The notes under the pieces are model-generated. The model saw only the letters and a list, made by a program, of their open reading frames with translations, was not told the DNA's origin and searched no databases. From positions 293,421-357,420 of the forward strand of contig NZ_LOHF01000003.1 of assembly GCF_002158995.1 (NCBI RefSeq): a DNA stretch of 64,000 nt, in the 5' to 3' direction. Made by a program: the position numbers and the translations under genes. The DNA is from Pseudomonas caspiana (lineage in GTDB: Bacteria > Pseudomonadota > Gammaproteobacteria > Pseudomonadales > Pseudomonadaceae). This document shows, one piece after another, positions 26,172-35,914 of this stretch (its first letter is position 1; every line of letters begins with the position of its first letter).

Positions 26172-27802
26172 ACGCACGCCCTCTGGCCAGTAGCAAAATC
26201 CCAGCCCTTACCCGGCACGGCATCCATCAACTGTCGGGTGTAGGTGTGTTGCGGGTTACCCAGCACCTGTCCGGCAGGACCGTATTCGATGAGCTGACCG
26301 TGCTGCATTACCAGTACGTCATCACACAGTTGCGCCGCGACCCGCAGGTCGTGGGTGATAAACAAAATGGCCACGCCCAGACGTTGCTGGATATCGTCGA
26401 GCAGTTTCAGGACCTGAGCCTGCACGGAAACGTCCAGCGCTGAAACCGCCTCATCGGCGACGATCACATCCGGCTCCATGGCCAGGGCGCGTGCGATGGC
26501 GATGCGTTGGCGTTGACCACCGGAAAACTGATGAGGGAAACGCTCAATGGCGTCCGCCGGTAGCCCCACCAACTCCAGCAGCTGCTGACCGCGCTGCCAG
26601 GCCTCGACGAAACTCACGCCGTAGTTCATCGGACCTTCGATCAGGCTTTTGCCGACGGTCATGCGCGGGTTCAACGAGCGGTTCGGGTCCTGGAAAATCA
26701 TCTGGATACGTTTGCGATGAGGCTTGAGCCCGGCCGGCGACAGCTCGGAAATGTCCTTGCCGGTGACTCGCACCGCGCCATGCGTAGGCGTCAGCAAGCG
26801 CATCACGCAGCGCGCCACCGTGGATTTTCCGGAACCACTTTCGCCCACAATCCCCAGCGTACGTCCACGCTTGAGCAGGAACGACACTTCATGCACCGCC
26901 CGCGTGCCCTGGCGCTGCTTGCCAAACCAGCTGAGCACACCGCCGGCCGCCGGGTAGACCTTACCCAGTTCACTGACATCCAGCACCACCTGCGGGCTGG
27001 ACTCCAGCCGCGACGGACGAGGCTTCAGGGCTGGCACGGCCGCCAACAGCGCCTGAGTGTATGGCTCACGAGGCCGGGACAGCACGTCGTCGACAGTGCC
27101 GGATTCGACGATTTCACCATGGCGCATTACGCAAACCCGGTCGGCGATGTCCACCACCACGCCCATGTCGTGGGTAATGAACAGCACGGCGGTGCCATGC
27201 TTTTGCTGGAGCTCGCGGATCAGTTTGAGAATCTGCTGCTGGGTGGTGACGTCCAGCGCTGTCGTCGGTTCATCGGCAATCAACAGACGCGGCTCCAGGA
27301 CCAGCGCCATAGCAATCATGATCCTCTGGCGCTGACCACCGCTCAGTTGATGCGGATAGGCATCGTGGATGCGCTCGATCTCCGGCAGATGCACCTGAGA
27401 CAAGGCATCCATGACTTTCGCCCGACGCTGGGCAGCCCCCAGGCTGGTGTGAGTTTGCAGGACTTCGTCGATTTGCCGCCCGACACTGAGGACGGGATTC
27501 AGGGCGGTCATCGGTTCCTGAAAAATCATCGCCATGCTATTGCCGCGCAACGCCTTGAGGCGACTATTGCTGACGGCCAGAACGTCTTCACCTTCGAGCA
27601 GGATACGTCCGCTTTCAGCCAGAAGCGCGCCTTTGGGCAGCAGCCCCAGGGTAGCCAGAGAGGTCACTGATTTTCCCGAACCACTCTCGCCCACCAGGCA
27701 CAAGGTTTCCCCTGCGGCGATCTCGAACGAAATGTTGTGCAGGATCGGCTTGCCTTCGGCTGTGCTCACGCAGAGCTGTTCAACGCGCAGAACTTCACTC
27801 AT
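26168..27802 (-). CDS. Oligopeptide ABC transporter, fused double ATPase (DppDF/GsiA type)
   Basis: 544 aa with two complete ABC domains in tandem: Walker A GESGSGKS in each half, signatures LSGGQRQRIMIAMAL and FSGGQRQRIAIARAL, Walker B LLIADEP and VIVADEA, both with the oligopeptide-type C-terminal tails (TQALLAAVPAL, TRQLMDAVPG). It replaces the separate DppD and DppF subunits. ATGA overlaps join it to the permease upstream and the deacylase downstream. Confidence 0.94.
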   Translation of the reverse strand: MSEVLRVEQLCVSTAEGKPILHNISFEIAAGETLCLVGESGSGKSVTSLATLGLLPKGALLAESGRILLEGEDVLAVSNSRLKALRGNSMAMIFQEPMTALNPVLSVGRQIDEVLQTHTSLGAAQRRAKVMDALSQVHLPEIERIHDAYPHQLSGGQRQRIMIAMALVLEPRLLIADEPTTALDVTTQQQILKLIRELQQKHGTAVLFITHDMGVVVDIADRVCVMRHGEIVESGTVDDVLSRPREPYTQALLAAVPALKPRPSRLESSPQVVLDVSELGKVYPAAGGVLSWFGKQRQGTRAVHEVSFLLKRGRTLGIVGESGSGKSTVARCVMRLLTPTHGAVRVTGKDISELSPAGLKPHRKRIQMIFQDPNRSLNPRMTVGKSLIEGPMNYGVSFVEAWQRGQQLLELVGLPADAIERFPHQFSGGQRQRIAIARALAMEPDVIVADEAVSALDVSVQAQVLKLLDDIQQRLGVAILFITHDLRVAAQLCDDVLVMQHGQLIEYGPAGQVLGNPQHTYTRQLMDAVPGKGWDFATGQRACV

Positions 27803-28674
27803 GCCGCTCCCCTCTTTTTCATCCGTGGGTCCAGGGCATCGCGCACCGAGTCACCCAACAGGTTGATCGACAGAATGCACAGCGACAGCGCCAGGCCAGC
27901 CCACAACACCAGTGATGGCTTGAGCTGGAAGTACACCCGGCCCTCGGAAATAATGTTGCCCCAACTCGGAATTTCAGTACCGATGCCGGCGCCGAGAAAC
28001 GACAGGATCGCTTCGGTCAAAATCGCCGAGGCGCAGATATAGGTGCCCTGCACGATCAGCGGCGCGAGGGTCGTGGGCATCAAGTGACGCAGCAGAATCC
28101 TGACGGTCGACGTGCCCATCAGCACGGCGGCTTCGACGTAAGGTTCTTCCCGTGCCGACAGCACCCGGGAACGCACCAGACGTACGACCTGAGGAATTTC
28201 CGGAATCATGATGGCGATCATCACAGTCCAGATTCCGGCGCTGCTCAGGGACACGATGGCAATCGCCAGCAGCACGCCGGGGATCGCCATCAGGCCATCC
28301 ATGACGCGCATCAACACCGCGTCCAGGCCACGGAAATAACCCGCCAGCAAACCCAACGGCAACCCGATCAGAATGCTCAGGACGGTCACGCCGATACCGA
28401 CCATCAGCGAAACCTGTGCGCCGTAGACAATCCGCGAAAACAAATCGCGACCGTAAGCATCGGTGCCCAGCCAGAAATCGGCGCTGGGCGGTTTGAGTCG
28501 ATTGGCCGGTGACAAGGCAACAGGGTCGTGGTTGGCCACCCACGGCGCAAAAATCGCCATGGCAATGATCAACACCAGAACCACCAGTGATATCGCCGAA
28601 ACCAGCGGCACCCGTGGCAGGCCGATCAGGCGTCGCCGGGGTCCGGGCAGGGTCAGAGAAGCGGATTTGCTCAC
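27799..28674 (-). CDS. Oligopeptide ABC transporter permease (DppC type)
   Basis: 291 aa. DppC/OppC marks: N-terminal cytoplasmic stretch, one helix, then the conserved HPV-like loop LGTDAYGRDLFSRIVYGAQ; C-terminal EAA loop AAVLMGTSTVRILLRHLMPT. Start is GTG 28674 with GAGGG 7 nt upstream. It follows the DppB-type gene by 10 bp. Confidence 0.93.
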   Translation of the reverse strand: MSKSASLTLPGPRRRLIGLPRVPLVSAISLVVLVLIIAMAIFAPWVANHDPVALSPANRLKPPSADFWLGTDAYGRDLFSRIVYGAQVSLMVGIGVTVLSILIGLPLGLLAGYFRGLDAVLMRVMDGLMAIPGVLLAIAIVSLSSAGIWTVMIAIMIPEIPQVVRLVRSRVLSAREEPYVEAAVLMGTSTVRILLRHLMPTTLAPLIVQGTYICASAILTEAILSFLGAGIGTEIPSWGNIISEGRVYFQLKPSLVLWAGLALSLCILSINLLGDSVRDALDPRMKKRGAA

Positions 28675-28684
28675 AGTCAGGCCC

Positions 28685-29626
28685 TCAGTAACGGATGCGT
28701 GGATCGCTGATCGCGTACGACAGATCGATCAGTAGATTGATAACGACATACACACCGCTGGTCAGCAGGATCATGCCCTGGATCACCGGATAGTCACGGG
28801 CCAGCACTGCATCGACGATCAAGCGCCCCAGTCCCGGTATGTTGAAGACACTTTCGGTCACTACGACGCCGGAGATCATCATGGCGAAGCCGGTGCCGAT
28901 CACGGTGAGAATCGGGATCATGGCGTTGCGCAACGCATGGCGAAACAGCACATGCACTTCGGACAAGCCCTTGGCACGGGCGGTGCGAATGTAGTCTTCG
29001 CCGAGCACTTCGAGCATGCTCGCCCGGGTCATGCGCGCCACCAGTGCGATATACACCGACGACAAGGTCAACGCAGGCAAAACGATGCGCTGGGCAAAGG
29101 GCCCGATGCCGTCACTGATGCTGCGAAACCCTTGGACTGGAAGCCATTTCAGTTCGATGGCGAATACCGTGATCAGCACGTAACCAATCACGAACACCGG
29201 CACTGAAAAACCGAGCACGGAGGTGGACATGACCAGATTGTCGATCCAGCTACCGTGTTTCCAGGCTGCCAGTACGCCCAGCGGCACGGAAATCAGGATA
29301 GTGAACATGATCGATACCAGCGCGAGGCTGAGGGTCGGCTCTACCCGTTGACCGATCATATCCAGCACCGGGGTATGGGCCATCAGCGAAGTACTGAAGT
29401 CGCCCTGCAGCAGTTGCGCTATCCAGACGAAGAATTGCCGGTACAGCGGCTGGTTCAGACCCAGGCTTTCGCGAATGGCCGCCAGTTGCTCCGGGGTTGC
29501 CATGTCACCGGCAATGATCGCTGCCGGATCCCCCGGCGACAGCCGCAGCAACAGGAAGACGAACAGCGCTACCACCAACATGACCGGGATCGCCGCCAGA
29601 ATGCGGCGAAAGAAGTAACTGAGCAT
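28685..29626 (-). CDS. Oligopeptide ABC transporter permease (DppB type)
   Basis: 313 aa. The N terminus MLSYFFRRILAAIPVMLVVA and the LRLSPGDPAAIIAGDMATPE loop are classic DppB; ARAKGLSEVHVLFRHALRNA is the ATPase-docking loop. ATG 29626 is chosen over an upstream TTG (29653) because the family starts at the first helix. Six helices are expected. Confidence 0.94.
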   Translation of the reverse strand: MLSYFFRRILAAIPVMLVVALFVFLLLRLSPGDPAAIIAGDMATPEQLAAIRESLGLNQPLYRQFFVWIAQLLQGDFSTSLMAHTPVLDMIGQRVEPTLSLALVSIMFTILISVPLGVLAAWKHGSWIDNLVMSTSVLGFSVPVFVIGYVLITVFAIELKWLPVQGFRSISDGIGPFAQRIVLPALTLSSVYIALVARMTRASMLEVLGEDYIRTARAKGLSEVHVLFRHALRNAMIPILTVIGTGFAMMISGVVVTESVFNIPGLGRLIVDAVLARDYPVIQGMILLTSGVYVVINLLIDLSYAISDPRIRY

Positions 29627-29665
29627 GGGCTTGATCCGTTGTCTGGTACACAAACATGAAAATTC

Positions 29666-29691
29666 GCAGGAACGGCTTTAGCCGGTCCTGC
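29666..29691. repeat. Short REP hairpin upstream of the permease genes
   Basis: gcaggaacggctttagccgg followed by tcctgc forms a hairpin of the accggcttta family; a second REP end (tgtaggagcgaggcttgccc, from 29708) follows. It lies between the binding-protein stop and dppB start, where such hairpins often keep binding-protein mRNA in excess of permease mRNA. Confidence 0.6.
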
Positions 29692-29739
29692 GGGACTGCG
29701 CAGGTTCTGTAGGAGCGAGGCTTGCCCCGAGTTCAGCCT

Positions 29740-31326
29740 TCAATCCTTCTTCACATTCCAGAACACCGTCGATGGCCCTGGCAGCAGGCCGTTGACACGG
29801 GCATTCCAGGCCGATACGTCGTGGTACTGGCCAAGCGGGATGTAGCTCACTTGATCCATGGCACGCTTCTGGATTTGCACAGCAATTTCTTTCTGCTTGA
29901 CCGGCTCAGTAGCCGTCGCGAACGCCACGCGCAACTCGTCCATCTGCGGATCGGTCGGCCAGCCGAACCAGGCGCGCTTACCGCCCCCGTCTAGCATCGG
30001 GTTGACCACCGGGTTCCAGATGGTCTGCACGTTCCAATAGGTGAAGAACAGATTCCAGCCGCCCTGAGCGGGCGGGTTCTGATTGGCGCGGCGTGACACC
30101 AGGGTCTGCCAGTCCATCGGTTGCAGGTCGACCTTGAAGCCGACGTTACGCAAAGCCTGGGCCGCGACCACCGGTTGCGGTGCCTGGCTAGGTACGTCGG
30201 TGGGCTGCATGATCACCACCGGCGTGCCGTCATAACCGGCTTTCTTGAGCAAGGCCTTGGCCTCTTCAGGATTGCCACCGTTGAGCAGCGACTCACCGCC
30301 TGCCTCGGTTTCAAGCTCTGTGCCACAGGCGAAGACTGACGCGCACTGACGGAAATACTTGGGATTGCCCACCAGCGCATCGAGCACGTCTTTCTGGTTC
30401 AGTGCCAGCATGGCGGCGCGGCGGATGTCCGGGTTGTCGAATGGAGGGTATAGAAAGTTCATGCGCCCGCCGGTCATCGACCCCAGATCGCCGAGTACGC
30501 CGGTCTTAAGGTTGTCGTCTGCTTCGACCATGGGCAGCAGGTCGATGGGCAATTGCTCGATGAAGTCGATATCGCCGGAAGACAGTGCGTTGATCGCGGT
30601 CATGCGATCGGGCATGTTGATCCACTCGACCCGGTCCACGTTAACGACCTTGCCACCGGCCGTACCGCTTGGTGCTTCTTTGCGCGGTACATACTCTTTG
30701 AATTTTTCGTAAACCACGCGGTTGCCGGGATCGAACTCGCTGGCGACAAACCGGTACGGTCCGGAGCCGGTGTAGTCGGTGATCATCTTGCCTTCCGGGG
30801 TGTTGGCAACCCGCTCGGGCATCATGAAGGCTGCCACCGAGGACGGTTTGGCAATCAGCGGCAGCACGTAGCCGAAGGGTTTGGCCAGCGTCAGAACGAT
30901 GGTGTGCTCGTCACTGGCCACCAGACTGGCGGTGTACTGCATCATCAACTTTCCGCCCACGTCGTAATGCGCCCAACGTTTCAGGGAGGCCACGCAATCC
31001 GCAGCGGTCACCGGCTTGCCATCGTGCCAGAGCAGACCGTCGCGCAGTTTGAAGGTATAGACCAGACCGTCCGGCGACAGGGTCCATTCGGCCATTTGCG
31101 GCCTAGGCACGAAATGCTCGTCCATGGAGATCAGCGTGTCGTAGATCATGTAGCCATGGTTGCGAGTGATCTGTGCCGTGGTGGCAATCGGATCGAGTAC
31201 ACGCAGCGAAGACGACATCACAGCGTGCAGGGTTTTCTCGGCCGACAGGGCAAAGGGAACATGCAGAGCGGCCATAAGCCCAACCGGCAACAACAGACGG
31301 GAGACCAGGGATCGGGATAATTTCAT
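29740..31326 (-). CDS. Peptide/substrate-binding protein of the oligopeptide ABC transporter (SBP family 5)
   Basis: 528 aa. Signal peptide of about 29 residues (ends FALS before AEKTLHAVMSSSLRVLDPIA). Family 5 marks: VYTFKLRDGLLWHDGKPVTA, TGSGPYRFVASEFDPGNRVV and RRAAMLALNQKDVLDALVG. TAAGGA lies directly against ATG 31335 but 9 nt before ATG 31326, so 31326 is the start. By context its ligand is probably an N-acylated or D-residue-containing small peptide. Confidence 0.93.
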   Translation of the reverse strand: MKLSRSLVSRLLLPVGLMAALHVPFALSAEKTLHAVMSSSLRVLDPIATTAQITRNHGYMIYDTLISMDEHFVPRPQMAEWTLSPDGLVYTFKLRDGLLWHDGKPVTAADCVASLKRWAHYDVGGKLMMQYTASLVASDEHTIVLTLAKPFGYVLPLIAKPSSVAAFMMPERVANTPEGKMITDYTGSGPYRFVASEFDPGNRVVYEKFKEYVPRKEAPSGTAGGKVVNVDRVEWINMPDRMTAINALSSGDIDFIEQLPIDLLPMVEADDNLKTGVLGDLGSMTGGRMNFLYPPFDNPDIRRAAMLALNQKDVLDALVGNPKYFRQCASVFACGTELETEAGGESLLNGGNPEEAKALLKKAGYDGTPVVIMQPTDVPSQAPQPVVAAQALRNVGFKVDLQPMDWQTLVSRRANQNPPAQGGWNLFFTYWNVQTIWNPVVNPMLDGGGKRAWFGWPTDPQMDELRVAFATATEPVKQKEIAVQIQKRAMDQVSYIPLGQYHDVSAWNARVNGLLPGPSTVFWNVKKD

Positions 31327-31491
31327 GCGCAACATTCCTTACAGAGAGCGAAGGTCGTGGGCGGCAGAATTCCTGTGTGAGCAATGGTGTAGAGCCGAGC
31401 GCCTCTGCGGGTGCCCTGGCGAGTTATCCGGTCATGAAAATCTTGAGTAAGCGGGAGCGGAGCCTGGTCCGGGCTGTATCCACAAGAGGCA

Positions 31492-32346
31492 CTACATCAG
31501 CACCTCTAACGCGTGATCTATGTAGAGCTGGCGAAAGCGCCGGGTGAGCTTGCCCGGCGTGCCGTCGCCGATGGCCTGACCATCAATGGTGACCACGGGA
31601 TAGACGAACGAGGTAGATGAGGTGACGAAGGCCTCGGCAGCCTGTTTGGCATCATCCAGCGAATAAGCGCGCTCTTCGAGACGCAAGCCGGTTTCACTGA
31701 GCAATGCAATCATGGCTGCGCGCGTAATGCCGGGCAGCAAGGCGCTGGACAATTCACGAGTCACGACAACGCCTTCCCTCGTGATGATGAACGCGTTGTT
31801 GGAGGTGCCTTCGGTGATCATGCCGTCCTTTACCAGCCAGGCATCGTAAGCGCCCATGCCCTTTGCCTGTTCCTTGGCCATGCAGGCATACAACAGCTGC
31901 GTGGTCTTGATATCGCTGCGCCCCCAGCGCAGGTCCGGCAGACCGACGATGTTCATCCCACGAGCCGCCAGCGGGCTGTCAACGATCACCTTGGCCTGGG
32001 TGTACAACACAACCGTCAGCGGATGGCCCTCGGCCGGGTACAGGAAATTGCGATCCTGTGCGCCACGGCTGACCTGCATGTAGACAAGGCCCTCGTCCAG
32101 CTCATTGTGTTCGATCAGTTGCCGGTGGATTGCCAGCAACTCATCGCGGCTCAGATCCAGACGCAAGTTCAATTCGCCCAGAGAGCGGCGCAAGCGTGCG
32201 TGATGCAGATCGAAATCCACCAGCTTGCCGCGCAACACCGCGGTCACCTCGTAAATACCATCGGCAAACATGAAGCCCCGATCAAAGATCGAGATGCTGG
32301 CCTGGTTTTCGGGAATAAACTGGCCGTTGAGGTACACCGTACGCAT
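31492..32346 (-). CDS. dat: D-amino-acid aminotransferase (PLP fold type IV)
   Basis: 284 aa, equal to Bacillus DAAT length. Transfers amino groups between D-amino acids and 2-keto acids. PLP lysine K147 in RSDIKTTQLLYACMAKEQAK; ISIFDRGFMFADGIYE is the DAAT/BCAT-class N-terminal motif; EGTSNNAFII binds the cofactor. A branched-chain (ilvE) or aminodeoxychorismate-lyase role is possible, but the length and D-amino-acid neighbours favour Dat. Confidence 0.85.
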   Translation of the reverse strand: MRTVYLNGQFIPENQASISIFDRGFMFADGIYEVTAVLRGKLVDFDLHHARLRRSLGELNLRLDLSRDELLAIHRQLIEHNELDEGLVYMQVSRGAQDRNFLYPAEGHPLTVVLYTQAKVIVDSPLAARGMNIVGLPDLRWGRSDIKTTQLLYACMAKEQAKGMGAYDAWLVKDGMITEGTSNNAFIITREGVVVTRELSSALLPGITRAAMIALLSETGLRLEERAYSLDDAKQAAEAFVTSSTSFVYPVVTIDGQAIGDGTPGKLTRRFRQLYIDHALEVLM

Positions 32347-32406
32347 GGATCGTCCTCTGTAAAACTCATAACCTGTGAACGTGCACTCTTATGGGAGCGC
32401 AGCTTG

Positions 32407-32495
32407 TGTGGGAGCGGGGCTTACCCACGATAAGGGCGTCACAGGTATGAGCTCCATCGCGTTCAGCCTTATCGCGGGCAAGCCTCGCCCCTACA
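32407..32495. repeat. REPIN, gggcttgcccgcgataag family
   Basis: The left arm tgtgggagcggggcttaccc and the right arm gggcaagcctcgcccctaca, with cgataag/cttatcg inside, pair across a 33-nt centre between the carbamoylase stop and the aminotransferase start. Confidence 0.75.
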
Positions 32496-32501
32496 CGCTT
32501 T

Positions 32502-33428
32502 TTACGCCGAGCGTTTCACACCCGTCTGGCTGGTGATGATGCCGTAGTGCTCGATACGCCGATGGCGGGCAAAGTCGAAAATCGTGGTTTTGCCGAAGTT
32601 GCACAGGTCCATGTCGCAACGGTGCGTTATGAGTTCGTCACCCTGCCCTTTCGCCCTCGCAACGACAAAGCCATTGGGATCGATGATGACGCTGCCCCCC
32701 ATTAACGGGAAGCCATCCTCGACACCGCCCTTGGCGACACCCACTACCCAGGTAGCGTTCTGGTAAGCACCGGCCTGCATGACCAGCTCGGAGTGAAACA
32801 GCCGCTGCTCTTCACCTTCACTACGGTTCTGCGAGTTGATCGAGGGCGTGTTGTACCCCAGCATCACCAGCTCGACACCTTGCAGGCCCATGACACGATA
32901 GGTCTCCGGCCAGCGACGGTCATTACAGATGCACATACCCATTACCGCGTCCTGACTTGACCATGTCGGGAAACCCAGGTCGCCGGGTTCGAAATAGCGC
33001 TTCTCCAGGTGCTGAAAATCGCGGTCGGTATCGAACTCGACGTGCCCCGGCAAATGCACCTTGCGGTATTTGCCGACGATGTTTCCCTGGCGATCAGTGA
33101 GGATGGAGGTATTGAAATGACGGCCTTCGGCAGTCAGCTCGGCGTAACCGAACGACAGGGCAATTGCATGCTCCCGGGAGTAATCGAACAGTGGTTGAGT
33201 CACGGCGCTGGGCATCTCGCGCTCGAACCAGGTATCGACCTCAGCCTGATCTTCCATGTACCAGCGCGGGAAAAAGGTAGTCAGGGCCAACTCGGGGAAA
33301 ACCACCAGTTCGCAACCCTGCTGCCGCGCCTGCTCAAGCAGTGCAAGCATGCGCTGGACGACGCTTTCTCTACTGTCGCTCTTCTGGATTGCACCCAGTT
33401 GTGCACCGCCGATGACTATCTCACGCAT
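32502..33428 (-). CDS. N-carbamoyl-D-amino-acid hydrolase (nitrilase superfamily)
   Basis: 308 aa (Agrobacterium enzyme 304). Hydrolyses N-carbamoyl-D-amino acids to D-amino acids, CO2 and ammonia. Catalytic triad visible as E46 (VVFPELALTTFFPRWYM), K123 (YRKVHLPGHVEFD) and C168 (CICNDRRWPETYR); the FFPRWY and HLPGH segments are specific to D-carbamoylases. AGGGGAG lies about 8 nt before ATG 33428; a longer upstream reading frame overlaps the regulator and is rejected. Confidence 0.93.
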   Translation of the reverse strand: MREIVIGGAQLGAIQKSDSRESVVQRMLALLEQARQQGCELVVFPELALTTFFPRWYMEDQAEVDTWFEREMPSAVTQPLFDYSREHAIALSFGYAELTAEGRHFNTSILTDRQGNIVGKYRKVHLPGHVEFDTDRDFQHLEKRYFEPGDLGFPTWSSQDAVMGMCICNDRRWPETYRVMGLQGVELVMLGYNTPSINSQNRSEGEEQRLFHSELVMQAGAYQNATWVVGVAKGGVEDGFPLMGGSVIIDPNGFVVARAKGQGDELITHRCDMDLCNFGKTTIFDFARHRRIEHYGIITSQTGVKRSA

Positions 33429-33549
33429 TGCGAATCTCCCCTGCCGACGCACCCTTACGCCGTGTCTGGGGCCATTGTGAAAAAGTCTGCGAGGGTTGTC
33501 GTATGCCAATACGTCGTCAATCCTTAACTCTTTGTTATGACGCAGCGGG

Positions 33550-34470
33550 CTATGGCGCATCGAACAACTTGAAGCCACTGGCACGCAGGGTTTCACGCAG
33601 GTGCTCAACGAACGTTTGCGCGAGTTGCGCCAACGGCTCACGGCGCAAATGCACCAGACTGACTGTCAGACGCTCTTGCTGAAGAAATGGCAGAACAGCC
33701 ATGTGCTGCACGCCCGAGGCGCGCCAGGAAATCTCGTCAACCACGGAAAACCCTGAACCATTTTTGACCAGTGCACAGGCGTGGTGCGGTGAATCCACTT
33801 CGATGTTCGGTCGATAGGCCAGTCCGGCCTGCTCGAATGCGGGCTTCATGATATTGAAAAAAGGCGTATCGGAGGGATAGCCGATAAATGGGGTGCCCAG
33901 CAGCGCCTCCGGCAATAGCTCGGCCGGAACCCTCTCCAGGTCATGCCCTGCGGGACAGATCACCAATACGCGAATGTCACTCAAAGGGATGGCGCGCAGA
34001 TTGGGGTGATCGATGGGAAACAGTGAAACGCCAAGGTCGGCCTGCTGATCCAGCAATCGATCACGCAACAGCACATGGCGCAGGCATTCCAGGCTGACCC
34101 GGATATCGTCGTTGCTACGCCGGAAAGCAGCCACGGCGTCCGGCACCATTTGATGCCCCATGCTCGGGCTGCTGGCGATACGCAACACTCCATGGCGCTG
34201 CTGAACCAGGTCCAGCAAGGTGGTATTGACCCGCTGGATATTGCGATACACCGACTCGACATCAGTAAACAGCCGCCTCGCCTCAGGAGAAGGATAAAGC
34301 CGCCCCTTGACCCGTTCGAACAAGCGAAAGCCAATCCGTGCTTCGGTATGGGACAACATACGGCTCACCGCCGGCTGGGACACCAGCAGCAACTGGGCAG
34401 CGCCGTTGATCGAGCCCGTGATCATCACTGCGCGAAACACTTCAATCTGTCGCAGGTTCAGAGATTGCAT
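33550..34470 (-). CDS. LysR-family transcriptional regulator
   Basis: 306 aa. N-terminal winged helix-turn-helix MQSLNLRQIEVFRAVMITGS with NGAAQLLLVSQPAVSRMLSH as recognition region, then an effector domain (residues about 92-295). It lies 121 bp upstream of the carbamoylase on the same strand and is the nearest regulator to the D-amino-acid genes, so it is the probable local regulator. The inducer is unknown. Confidence 0.92.
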   Translation of the reverse strand: MQSLNLRQIEVFRAVMITGSINGAAQLLLVSQPAVSRMLSHTEARIGFRLFERVKGRLYPSPEARRLFTDVESVYRNIQRVNTTLLDLVQQRHGVLRIASSPSMGHQMVPDAVAAFRRSNDDIRVSLECLRHVLLRDRLLDQQADLGVSLFPIDHPNLRAIPLSDIRVLVICPAGHDLERVPAELLPEALLGTPFIGYPSDTPFFNIMKPAFEQAGLAYRPNIEVDSPHHACALVKNGSGFSVVDEISWRASGVQHMAVLPFLQQERLTVSLVHLRREPLAQLAQTFVEHLRETLRASGFKLFDAP

Positions 34471-34540
34471 TGTGTAGCTCTCTCCTTGCTTTTTTCGTGA
34501 AAACCGTTTTTCCGTGCGAGATGTCGTGTTCGCCAGCGAC

Positions 34541-34629
34541 CGTAGTACCGGCTTCAGCAGGGGGGCGTCGTTACATGCGCTGAATTATTTGTCAGGAATG
34601 TAGGCCTCCCGACTGAAGCGGTCCTACAG
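34541..34629. repeat. Degenerate REPIN in a 329-bp gene-free gap
   Basis: cgtagtaccggcttcagcag and ctgaagcggtcctacag pair imperfectly (accggcttta family). The gap 34471-34799 holds no gene; 34675-34760 is AT-rich and is probably the promoter region of the AEC carrier. Confidence 0.6.
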
Positions 34630-34799
34630 TTGCAACTCACCCGCCTGGAAAACACTCGTCATTGCAGCAAACGCATAACATAAGGTTAATCAGGTATAGC
34701 AATTAGTATGCCAAGCCATTAATTAGCCTGAAAAAAACACTGACAGATCGTTTCATCCACGGTAATAATGCCCGCACATTTTTTCCGGAGCCTCATGCC

Positions 34800-35699
34800 G
34801 TGGCCGTGCCGCAAGCTATTTTGCCGATCTTTCTGTTGATTGTTCTGGGCTACTTTCTGCGTCGTCGCGGCACGCTGACCGCGGAGAGCAACAAAGCCTT
34901 TGGCGAACTGGCGTTCAAGCTATTCATGCCCATGGTGCTGTTCATCGGCATGGCCAAAGCACCGCTGCATGAGGGCCTGAACACAACGATTCTGGCGGCC
35001 TACTTCATTCCCGCGTTGATCATCTTTGCCGGGGTCAATCTGGTTGCCCATTGGCGCATCGGTCACCCGACACCTTTTGGTCTGACCGCTGCCTTTGGCA
35101 ATAACGGGTTAATGGGCATTGCGCTGGTTGCCAGCCTGTTCGGCAATCCCGGCCTGGTCCTGCTGTTCACTATTCTGGCGGTGCACAGCCTGTTGCTGTT
35201 CAGCTTCCAGAGCCTTTACAACAGCTTCGCCGGTGATGAGCCTTTCAGTGCCAAAACCCTGGTCGGCAGCCTGGCCAACCCGATGATCATCGGCCTGTTG
35301 CTCGGCGTGTTGCTTAATCTCTCGGGCCTGACGATGCCGTTGTGGGCCGATCATCTGACGACCTGGCTGGCTCAGGCCGCCCTGCCCTGCGCCTTGATCG
35401 TGCTCGGCGGCAATCTTGCAGGTTATCGTCTGCGCCCCAGTATCGAGGCAGTTGGTATTACCTTTGCAAAACTGCTGATCATGCCCGTGCTGGTATTGGT
35501 GACCTGCAAGATTATCGGGATCAGCGGCACGCCACGTGCGGTTTTGATGCTGATGGCAGCGACGCCTTGCGGCCTGAATGTATTGGGCTTCTCACGAACG
35601 CAGGAAGACGTGCAGAAAACCAGCTCGGCCATTTGCCTGTCGACGCTGGTATCGGCGGTGACCATGCCGATGTGGATGTGGGTCGAAAGCTGGGTGTGA
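34800..35699 (+). CDS. AEC-family (auxin efflux carrier-like) transporter
   Basis: 299-aa integral membrane protein starting in a helix (PQAILPIFLLIVLGYFLRRR) with two hydrophobic halves separated by a polar loop near FAGDEPFSAKTLVG, as in AEC/MleP carriers for malonate, malate or other small acids. Start is GTG 34800 with GGAG 9 nt upstream; ATG 34795 is in another frame. It is divergent from the LysR gene and might export or import a product of the D-amino-acid route, but it has no specific partner. Confidence 0.88.
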   Translation: MAVPQAILPIFLLIVLGYFLRRRGTLTAESNKAFGELAFKLFMPMVLFIGMAKAPLHEGLNTTILAAYFIPALIIFAGVNLVAHWRIGHPTPFGLTAAFGNNGLMGIALVASLFGNPGLVLLFTILAVHSLLLFSFQSLYNSFAGDEPFSAKTLVGSLANPMIIGLLLGVLLNLSGLTMPLWADHLTTWLAQAALPCALIVLGGNLAGYRLRPSIEAVGITFAKLLIMPVLVLVTCKIIGISGTPRAVLMLMAATPCGLNVLGFSRTQEDVQKTSSAICLSTLVSAVTMPMWMWVESWV

Positions 35700-35914
35700 T
35701 TCGAGGGAGAAGGCTTGACCGGGATGCGTCTGGAGATAGCGCGCGCCGGGGAAGCTACCCCCCAGCAACACATTGATCGCTCCGGACTCCGCAAACCATT
35801 GCGCTTGAGCGGCTGCGACTAAATCGAACCGCTAGTCAAAAAAAAATGAAGGCGTGAGGATCAGTCACAGGCAGGGCGACGCGTCAGCGCAGCGGGCTGC
35901 ACTGAGTCAGGCCG

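Noticed and set aside
33429..33641. 71-residue N-terminal extension of the carbamoylase
   Set aside because: It overlaps the LysR gene and precedes the conserved family start; a strong RBS marks ATG 33428.
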